This document shows, in pieces, positions 1 through 4,698 of a stretch of 6,239 nucleotides of DNA; positions within the stretch are counted from its first letter, which is position 1, and each line of letters starts with the position of its first letter. The stretch is from an uncultured Flavobacteriales bacterium (GTDB taxonomy: Bacteria > Bacteroidota > Bacteroidia > Flavobacteriales > Schleiferiaceae): contig CAIJMB010000145.1 of NCBI GenBank assembly GCA_903821715.1, forward strand, positions 1 through 6,239, written 5' to 3'. A program made the translations under genes and the position numbers. The notes under the pieces are model-generated. The model was not told where the DNA came from and did no database searches. It saw nothing but the letters and a program-made list of their open reading frames with translations.

Positions 1-120
1 CAGTAGGTCGAGCGCGTCGGCGCGGTCCAATTCGAGCTCGGGCAGCACCACGGTGGTTCCGGGGGCCGCCACAGCTTGAGAGAGACGCGCCGCGAGTTCG
101 CGCAAGGTTACCGTTGCCAT
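1..120 (-). CDS. Unidentified protein, N-terminal 40 residues only
   Basis: An open frame starts at ATG (120-118) on the minus strand and runs off the left edge. The product begins MATVTLRELAARL and continues with an Ala/Leu-rich stretch ending at DALDLL. The visible part looks soluble: residues 5-18 would form an amphipathic helix, and there is no signal peptide or membrane segment. There is too little to assign a family. The opening faintly recalls LpxD-type N-termini (TLRELA), but the glycine-rich turn expected next is missing, so I do not use that name. The start is supported by lack of an alternative and by a good Bacteroidota -7 box five bases upstream. Its frame is independent of the acyltransferase gene upstream, from which it is separated by about 140 bp of repeat-rich spacer, so it probably has its own promoter. 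Confidence 0.6.
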   Translation of the reverse strand, partial: MATVTLRELAARLSQAVAAPGTTVVLPELELDRADALDLL

Positions 121-125
121 AGGGG

Positions 126-154
126 CAAAACTACGTCGCATCGTGCATTAATCG
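126..154 (-). promoter_or_regulatory. Putative Bacteroidota-type promoter for the leftmost gene
   Basis: On the minus strand TAGTTTTG (133-126) matches the Bacteroidota -7 consensus TAnnTTTG exactly. About 20 bases upstream lies TTTCG (near 154-150), one base off the -33 TTTG element. Only five bases separate the -7 box from the ATG at 120, so transcription would begin at or beside the start codon and give a leaderless or very short-leader mRNA. This rests on consensus matching only. Confidence 0.4.
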
Positions 155-166
155 AAATAAACGAAA

Positions 167-186
167 CGCGGAACCGCGGAACCGCG
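167..186. repeat. Short tandem repeat, 8-bp unit CGCGGAAC, 2.5 copies
   Basis: CGCGGAAC occurs at 167-174 and 175-182 and a third, truncated copy (CGCG) follows at 183-186. Each unit junction contains the near-palindrome GCGGAACCGC. The repeat lies in the spacer between the leftmost gene and the acyltransferase fusion, upstream of the promoter candidate. No function is evident. Confidence 0.5.
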
Positions 187-200
187 ACCTTCGGCCGGAA

Positions 201-261
201 ACTAGCTGCTCGTTACTAGCTACCAGTAACTAGTTGCTAGTAACCCGTTGCTAGTCACTGG
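201..261. repeat. CTAG-rich intergenic repeat cluster, copy 1
   Basis: This stretch is built from variants of one short motif. GTTGCTAGTAAC (233-244) recurs as GTTGCTAGTCAC (247-258), 14 bp apart. AACTAGTTGCTAG (228-240) is identical to 3516-3528, and its reverse complement recurs with one mismatch at 2528-2540. CTCGTTACTAG (209-219) is found inverted at 2535-2545. The cluster lies directly downstream of the stop codon of the acyltransferase fusion. It contains no open frame and looks like a dispersed non-coding repeat. Confidence 0.65.
223..261 (-). terminator. Stem-loop immediately after the acyltransferase stop codon
   Basis: The arms 223-233 (CCAGTAACTAG) and 251-261 (CTAGTCACTGG) are inverted repeats with one mismatch. 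Read as minus-strand RNA, the mismatch becomes a G-U pair, so 11 continuous pairs enclose a 17-base loop. The stem begins at the base after the stop codon (264-262) of the fusion gene. There is no clear U tract, so this is a possible 3'-end structure or rho-assisted terminator and not a classical intrinsic terminator. Confidence 0.3.
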
Positions 262-2436
262 TTAAGCCCACACCACCTTTTCTGCGCGCGCCGCCAGGCC
301 GTGGACGAGGTCGTGGTAAAATTTTTCGACCTGGTTGCGCTTGATTTTCAGGCTCGGAGTGATGAATCCGTTGTCAACTTCCCAGCGCTCGCGCACGACG
401 ATGAGTTGGGCGAGGCGCTCGTGCTGCGGAAGCTCTCGATTGATGGCGTCAAGCAGCTGCTGCAGGCGGGACTCGACGACTTCACGGGCCTGGGTGAGCG
501 CGTGCTCGGTGAGCACGGCCAGGGCCACCGGCTGCGGAAGGTTGACGCCAAACAGGCAGACTTGCTCAACCTCGTCGGCCTCCATGATGCGGCCCTCGAT
601 GGGCGCCGGCGCGACGTACTTGCCCTTGGCCGTCTTGAAAATGTCCTTAATACGGCCCGTGATGTAGAGGTAGCCGTCGGCGTCGAAGCGTCCGACGTCG
701 CCGGTATGCAGGGCTCCGCCGTGAAAGAGCTCGGCGGTGAGCTCGGGCTCGCGGTAGTAGCCCTGGGTGTTGGTGGGGCTTTCTAAGAGGATTTCGTCGC
801 CTTCGCCGAGGGTCACGCGGGTTCCGGCAAAGGGCTGGCCGACGCTGCCGATGCGGACTTTTCCGCGGAAGTTTACGGTGGTGATTCCGAGGTTCTCGGT
901 CATGCCGTAGACCTCTTGAATGACGATGCCAAGGCAGGCAAACTCATCGATGAGCGAGGCGCGAATGGGGGCGGCGCCACTCAGCACCAAGCGCGCCCGG
1001 GATAGCCCGAGCTTTTTGCGCAGGACGGGGGCCAAGGCCCGGCGAAGCCAGGCCGCAGGCAGCTTGCGGTGCAGAGTTTCGCCAAACTTTTCCCAGATGC
1101 GCGGAACCGCCAAAAACACCGTCGGCTGCGCCCGTTCGAGGTCCGTGGCAAACGTTTCAAGCGACTGCACGAAGTGCACGCGCCCGGTGAGGTAGACGCC
1201 GGCGGCGGAGATGATCATTCGTTCGGCCACATGGCACAAAGGCAGGTAACTCAAAAACACCTCCTGGTGCAAAAAGCTGAACTGCGTCAAAATGATGCGA
1301 AAGGCTTCTTGGAAGTTTCGGTAGCTGTGCATCACGCCCTTGGGCATTCCGGTGGTGCCCGAGGTGTAGATGATGGTCATCAGGTCGTCGGGGTGCAGGG
1401 TCGGAAAAACCGCCGACGGATCGCCCATAGCGCAGACCTCGGCCCAGGTTCGGGCGTCCCCCCGCTGGTGGTCGGGGGTGGTTACGACCTCGATTCCGCT
1501 CGGAATGCAGTCGCGGTAGCGCGCCACGTCGTCAAGCTTGCCGAGCACCACGACCTTGGACTCGGAATGCTCGATCACTGCCCGCGCCGTCGGCCCATCG
1601 ATCGTGGGGTAGATGGGCACCGAAACGGCTCCGGCCAGCGACACCGCATAGTCGTAAATGAGCCAGTGGGCGGAATTTTTGCCAATCAAGGCCACCCGAT
1701 CGCCCGGCACTACGCCCAAGGCGTAGAGTCCACGGGCGAAGCGCTGCGCCTCGTCGTAGGCCTCGGCGTGCGTCATTTGGATGCGTCCGCCCTCGACGGG
1801 CTGGTCCAAAAACAAACGGGTCGGGAAGGTCTGGGCGTTCCAGGCCAGCTGCTCGGGCATGAGGCGGCTGGCGCGGTCGGGCGTAAGGTGCTGCAGGCCT
1901 TTTTCGGGTACAAAACCCTCGAGCGGACCTAGAATTTCGAGCACCCGAGCGTCGGTGGCCTCCTTGGTGTCCAGCGGCATAATGGGCGCGCTGATGCTCA
2001 CCATCTTGCGGCCCGCGTCGATTCCGAGGACCACAATCGGAACCCCCGCCGCCTTCGCAATTTCGTAGTAGCCGCTGCGCAGCCCGTCCACCTTGGCGCG
2101 CGTGCCTTCGGGGGCCAGCGCGAGGCAAAAATCAGGGTCGCTTCGAAAGTGTTCCACCACCTGGCCCACGATGCCTCCCGCGGCATGCTGGTCGACGGGG
2201 ATTCCGCCCAGCTTGCGCAAAAACCAACCTTGGATTCCGCGAAACAGCGGCTTTTTGCCCAGCACGTGCAGGTGGTGCAGGCCTAAATCCTCGCGAATGC
2301 AGAGTCCGGTCCAAAAATCACGGCTGTGGGTGTGCGGCCCAAACACCAGCACGTACTGGCGCAGTCCCGTAGGAAACGAATCGCGGTACTCCCAACCGCG
2401 CTTAGCAAGCCGGCCGCGTAAAAAGCTGAATTTCAT
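262..2436 (-). CDS. Fusion: PlsC-type acyltransferase + long-chain acyl-CoA synthetase (Aas-like)
   Basis: Two complete enzymes are joined in one 724-residue chain. Residues 1-180 are an acylglycerophosphate acyltransferase: the catalytic HX4D motif is H35-D40 (HTHSRD) and the substrate-binding motif is PEGTR (109-113). The domain ends in a VPEKG segment (176-180), where stand-alone flavobacterial homologues also end. Residues from about 185 are an ANL-superfamily acyl-CoA synthetase: P-loop YTSGTTGMPKG (357-367), YGMTE (510-514), TGD (578-580), TGRIKD (593-598), and the likely adenylation lysine in the C-terminal SLKIKR (K697 or K699). All key residues are present in both halves. E. coli Aas has the same order and size but also a transporter-like domain at its N-terminus; here no membrane domain is evident. 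The likely role is activating free fatty acids and passing them to a lysophospholipid at the inner membrane face; the acceptor is unknown. I prefer the ATG at 2436, because MKF matches homologues. A TTG nine bases upstream (2445) is possible. There is no Shine-Dalgarno sequence. The reading frame is uninterrupted, so the fusion looks real. Confidence 0.9.
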   Translation of the reverse strand: MKFSFLRGRLAKRGWEYRDSFPTGLRQYVLVFGPHTHSRDFWTGLCIREDLGLHHLHVLGKKPLFRGIQGWFLRKLGGIPVDQHAAGGIVGQVVEHFRSDPDFCLALAPEGTRAKVDGLRSGYYEIAKAAGVPIVVLGIDAGRKMVSISAPIMPLDTKEATDARVLEILGPLEGFVPEKGLQHLTPDRASRLMPEQLAWNAQTFPTRLFLDQPVEGGRIQMTHAEAYDEAQRFARGLYALGVVPGDRVALIGKNSAHWLIYDYAVSLAGAVSVPIYPTIDGPTARAVIEHSESKVVVLGKLDDVARYRDCIPSGIEVVTTPDHQRGDARTWAEVCAMGDPSAVFPTLHPDDLMTIIYTSGTTGMPKGVMHSYRNFQEAFRIILTQFSFLHQEVFLSYLPLCHVAERMIISAAGVYLTGRVHFVQSLETFATDLERAQPTVFLAVPRIWEKFGETLHRKLPAAWLRRALAPVLRKKLGLSRARLVLSGAAPIRASLIDEFACLGIVIQEVYGMTENLGITTVNFRGKVRIGSVGQPFAGTRVTLGEGDEILLESPTNTQGYYREPELTAELFHGGALHTGDVGRFDADGYLYITGRIKDIFKTAKGKYVAPAPIEGRIMEADEVEQVCLFGVNLPQPVALAVLTEHALTQAREVVESRLQQLLDAINRELPQHERLAQLIVVRERWEVDNGFITPSLKIKRNQVEKFYHDLVHGLAARAEKVVWA

Positions 2437-2494
2437 GGTTCCCAAGATAGAAAAACGTTTGAATTTAATCGTTTGGTTACATTAGCGCCACAAT

Positions 2495-2523
2495 TCCTTG
2501 AAGCGCTTACAGCACTTCAAGGA
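2495..2523. promoter_or_regulatory. Strong dyad in the divergent intergenic region
   Basis: TCCTTGAAG (2495-2503) and CTTCAAGGA (2515-2523) are perfect 9-bp inverted repeats separated by 11 bp. Inside, after one C-A mismatch, two further G-C pairs (2505/2513 and 2506/2512) leave a five-base loop. The dyad lies between the divergent starts at 2436 and 2565. It could be an operator for a dimeric regulator acting on either gene, or a hairpin in the leader of the plus-strand gene. No U tract follows, which argues against a terminator. Confidence 0.4.
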
Positions 2524-2545
2524 GTAACTAGCAACTAGTAACGAG
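2524..2545. repeat. CTAG-rich intergenic repeat, copy 2 (inverted)
   Basis: CTAGCAACTAGTA (2528-2540) is the reverse complement, with one mismatch, of the 13-mer AACTAGTTGCTAG found at 228-240 and 3516-3528. CTAGTAACGAG (2535-2545) is the exact reverse complement of 209-219. It directly follows the 2495-2523 dyad and lies 20 bp upstream of the DUF1295 gene start. Confidence 0.6.
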
Positions 2546-2564
2546 TTTAAATTCACGTCTACGC

Positions 2565-3475
2565 ATGATCCGCACCGCGATCCTCCTCGGCCTCACCCTC
2601 ATTGGCGCCGTCGCCTGGTCCTGGCTCTACGGCCCATCGCTCGAACCCCAGCAGTCTGAGCTCCTCAACCACCTCGTCACCATTTGGGCCGGATTCACCG
2701 CCTACACCTACCTCGCCGGAGTCCTCACCGGCAACCACAGCCAAGTCGACCGCCTGTGGAGTACCGTGCCCATTGTCTACGCCGCCTACGCCGCGTGGTT
2801 CACCGGCTGGGATCCGCGCGCCACCCTCATGGCCGGCCTCGTGGGCCTCTGGGGCGCCCGTCTGACCTTCAACTTTGCGCGCCGCGGGGGCTACAGCTGG
2901 CTCCCCTGGAAGGGCGAAGAGGACTACCGTTGGGAGGTTTTGCGCAAAATAGCTCCGCTCAACCGCCCCGTGGTCTGGCAAATCTTTCACCTGCTCTTCA
3001 TCTGCGTCTACCAAATGGGCCTGATTCTGCTCTTCACCTGCCGATCGCCTACGCCTGGCGTCCGAGTGGCGGAACCAGCGTGCTCACCACCCTCGACGCC
3101 CTACTCGCCCTCGCCATGATTGCCCTCATCGCCCTTGAATTCGTGGCAGACCAGCAGCAGTGGACCTTTCAGCGCGAAAAGCACCGCCGCATTGCCGCGG
3201 GCGAAGACCTCGGACCCGTCTACGGCAAAGGCTTCGTGCACACCGGCCTCTGGGGCCGTTCGCGCCACCCGAACTACGCCTGCGAACAGTCCATCTGGGT
3301 CGTCTTCTACCTCTTCACCGGCGCCGCCACCGGCGAATGGCTCAACGCCAGCATCGTCGGCTGCATCCTACTCATCTTCCTCTTTCACGGAAGCGCCAAC
3401 TTCAGTGAAGGCATCAGCGCCGGCAAGTACCCGGACTACGCGGACTACGTGAAACGGGTGCGCCGGTTTATTTAG
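2565..3475 (+). pseudogene. DUF1295 / steroid 5-alpha-reductase-like membrane protein, frameshifted
   Basis: The N-terminal half reads from ATG 2565 in one frame: membrane helices near residues 3-23 and 36-56, DRLWS (62-66), a further hydrophobic stretch (67-79), RLTFNFARRGGY (99-110), and WKGEEDYRW (115-123). The family signature then breaks off after LILLFT (residue 158). The C-terminal half continues one base back from about 3038: PIAYAW, further helices, GRSRHPNYACEQ (about 3254-3286), and the family-typical KYPDYADYVKRVRRFI end before the stop at 3473-3475. Joined, the halves give about 303 residues, a normal length for DUF1295. Without correction, the first frame ends in a 26-residue nonsense tail at 3119. 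Proteins of this group are multi-pass membrane proteins related to lipid/steroid reductases; the true substrate is not known. The C-terminal half keeps family-like sequence right up to the break, so the lesion is either recent or a sequencing error. The gene is divergent from the acyltransferase fusion and convergent with sbtA. Confidence 0.8.
3036..3040 (+). other. Frameshift site in the DUF1295 gene
   Basis: In the first frame TTC-ACC-TGC reads FTC; restoring a single C to give TTC-ACC-CTG reads FTL and continues into PIAYAW, the expected family sequence. One C lost from an original CCC is the simplest explanation. The site lacks an X-XXY-YYZ slippery heptamer, so programmed -1 frameshifting is unlikely. 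Confidence 0.7.
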
Positions 3476-3480
3476 CTCGT

Positions 3481-3511
3481 TAGCAAGGTTGGCTGAGATT
3501 GGCTCACTGGC
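3481..3511 (+). repeat. Left arm of 31-bp imperfect inverted repeat
   Basis: This arm, which begins six bases after the DUF1295 stop codon, is complementary to 3701-3731 at 26 of 31 positions, with an uninterrupted core at 3492-3505. In minus-strand RNA four of the five mismatches become G-U pairs. The arms enclose 189 bp without a gene. Confidence 0.65.
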
Positions 3512-3512
3512 A

Positions 3513-3528
3513 AGCAACTAGTTGCTAG
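3513..3528. repeat. CTAG-rich intergenic repeat, copy 3, with 14-bp palindrome
   Basis: AGCAACTAGTTGCT (3513-3526) is a perfect palindrome. AACTAGTTGCTAG (3516-3528) is identical to 228-240 about 3.3 kb away and inverted relative to 2528-2540. It sits just inside the left arm of the 31-bp inverted repeat. Confidence 0.65.
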
Positions 3529-3571
3529 CACCTTGCGGATTCAAAGTGGCATTCATCCTCAGCCAACCGTT

Positions 3572-3597
3572 CGGTTATAACCGGATTTTACTTTTTC
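3572..3597 (+). terminator. Weak candidate terminator of the DUF1295 gene
   Basis: CGGTTATAACCG (3572-3583) is a 12-bp palindrome followed by a T-rich run (ATTTTACTTTTTC, 3585-3597). The palindrome has no spare loop, so the RNA stem would be only four or five pairs. It lies about 100 bp past the stop codon. The call is tentative. Confidence 0.2.
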
Positions 3598-3660
3598 TCT
3601 CGGAACTGGAAATGCATAATTACTTGCAGGTCAATTTATTAGCCCAAATATCCGTTTAGT

Positions 3661-3680
3661 AAAATTCGCCGCGAAGCGGC
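3661..3680 (-). terminator. Candidate terminator of the dihydroorotase-sbtA operon
   Basis: On the minus strand GCCGC-TTC-GCGGC (3680-3668) forms a compact five-pair GC stem with a three-base loop. It is followed by GAATTTTA, a short imperfect U tract. It lies about 80 bp downstream of the sbtA stop codon, with no gene in between. The short U tract keeps confidence moderate. Confidence 0.45.
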
Positions 3681-3700
3681 CCTAGCGCGAAGCCAAAAAA

Positions 3701-3731
3701 GCCAACGAGCCAATCTCAGCTAACCTCGCCA
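3701..3731 (-). repeat. Right arm of 31-bp imperfect inverted repeat
   Basis: This is the partner of the arm at 3481-3511. It lies in the 3' untranslated region of sbtA and is directly preceded by a run of six A (3695-3700). Its end overlaps the first of the tandem 9-mers at 3724-3759. Confidence 0.65.
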
Positions 3732-3759
3732 ACCTTGCCAACCTTGCCAACCTCGCCAA
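3724..3759. repeat. Tandem repeat, 9-bp unit, four copies
   Basis: CCTCGCCAA, CCTTGCCAA, CCTTGCCAA and CCTCGCCAA follow without gaps, at 3724, 3733, 3742 and 3751. The array stops at the base before the sbtA stop codon (3762-3760). The two outer and the two inner units are identical, giving an ABBA pattern. A related GCAAGGTTGGC stretch is present in opposite orientation at 3483-3493. Confidence 0.75.
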
Positions 3760-4698
3760 CTAGCTAACCAGCCAGTAGTACCACGGAATCCCCAACGTCA
3801 TATTTACCGGGAAGGTCAGGGCGAGCGCCATGGGTAGGTAGATTCCCGGATTAGCTTCGGGAAGGGCGATGCGCATGGCGGCAGGTACGGCGATGTAGCT
3901 GGCGCTTGCTGCCAAGACGCTCAGCATGAATCGGGCTTCGGCCGGGGCCCCCGTCACCGACGACAGCAGGGCCATGAGGGTGCCGTTCACGAGCGGAAGC
4001 AGAAGAGCCATGGCAAAGGGCTGCCAGCCGGCGCCCCAAAGGGCTTTGAGGTTGCGGCCGCTCGAGAGACCCATGTCAAGCAAGAAGACGGCGAGAAATC
4101 CTTTGAAGAGGTCATTGGTGAAGGGGCGGATGCCCTCGGCTTGGGCTTCGTCGGTGACGAATCCGACCAAAAGGCTTCCGAGGACGAGGACCACCGAACC
4201 ATTCGTCAGGGCGTGGCGGAGCCAGGATCCGGTTCCGCCCGAAGCCCCCGCACGGCGGGCCAGCCAGAGGCCGACGACGATCGCGGGCGCCTCCATGAAG
4301 GCCATCACGGCGACGAGGTAGCCCGGCAGGTGAAGGCCGTGGCGGTCCAAAAAGGTTCCGGCGGCGACAAAGGTCACGGCGCTGACGGAGCCGTACGCTG
4401 CGGCGACCGCTCCCGCATTGGCCACCCCCAGCGAGCGGCGCGCCAACCAAAAGACGTAGATGGGAATCAGCATGGACGAGGCGACAGCCAGCCCAAAGAC
4501 GGCGGTGCTGTCGGGGCGCAGGGTTTCGTGGGCCAGCTCTTGTCCACCTCGGAATCCGATGGAAAGCAGCAGGTAGATCGACAGGAACTTCGACGAGGTA
4601 GGCGGCAGCTCCAGGTCGCTTCGGATGAGGGACGCGATGATTCCGAGCAAAAAAAAGAGCAGGGCGGGGCTAGTGAAGTTCTCGAGGAGTAAACTCAT
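3760..4698 (-). CDS. sbtA: SbtA-family sodium-dependent bicarbonate permease
   Basis: A 312-residue, almost wholly hydrophobic protein predicted to have about ten membrane helices in two similar halves. It shows the landmarks of the SbtA family (PF05982): PALLFFLLGIIASLIRSDLE near the N-terminus, LLLSIGFRGGQEL (43-55), GSVSAVTF (103-110), MEAPAI (135-140), FKGFLAVFLLDMG (198-210), ASASYIAVP (264-272) and TFPVNMTLGIP (295-305). Characterised cyanobacterial members are Na+/HCO3- symporters of the inner membrane that concentrate inorganic carbon. Bicarbonate as substrate here is inferred from family only. It is somewhat shorter than the cyanobacterial proteins, as many non-cyanobacterial homologues are, and looks intact. 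Its ATG overlaps the dihydroorotase TGA as ATGA (4698-4695), so translation is probably coupled. No Shine-Dalgarno sequence is visible. No PII-like SbtB partner, which often regulates SbtA, lies downstream before the convergent DUF1295 gene. Confidence 0.88.
   Translation of the reverse strand: MSLLLENFTSPALLFFLLGIIASLIRSDLELPPTSSKFLSIYLLLSIGFRGGQELAHETLRPDSTAVFGLAVASSMLIPIYVFWLARRSLGVANAGAVAAAYGSVSAVTFVAAGTFLDRHGLHLPGYLVAVMAFMEAPAIVVGLWLARRAGASGGTGSWLRHALTNGSVVLVLGSLLVGFVTDEAQAEGIRPFTNDLFKGFLAVFLLDMGLSSGRNLKALWGAGWQPFAMALLLPLVNGTLMALLSSVTGAPAEARFMLSVLAASASYIAVPAAMRIALPEANPGIYLPMALALTFPVNMTLGIPWYYWLVS

Noticed and set aside
1069..1932. 287-codon plus-strand open frame opposite the fusion gene
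   Set aside because: It lies antisense within a gene with intact catalytic motifs, and its translation is rich in His/Arg/Gly with no recognisable domain. Long antisense frames are expected in GC-rich genes.
2437..2445. TTG at 2445 as the start of the fusion protein
   Set aside because: It would add only three residues (MGT) not expected from homologues, and ATG at 2436 is a standard start. Not excluded, but less likely.
2458..2500. Bacteroidota promoter for the DUF1295 gene built on the TTTG at 2458 or 2471
   Set aside because: No TAnnTTTG box lies at the required spacing downstream, so the TTTG matches are probably chance.
2684..3037. Possible upstream start of the second DUF1295 frame at 2684
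   Set aside because: Before about 3038 this frame is out of register with the real protein and gives low-complexity His/Arg/Pro-rich sequence. Only the part after 3038 is genuine.
3030..3045. Programmed -1 ribosomal frameshifting in the DUF1295 gene
   Set aside because: There is no slippery heptamer, and no downstream pseudoknot or internal Shine-Dalgarno sequence is apparent. A lost base explains the break more simply.
3724..3759. Tandem 9-mers as a minimal CRISPR or plasmid iteron array
   Set aside because: The units are contiguous, with no spacers, and too short for CRISPR. No cas or replication-initiator gene is nearby.
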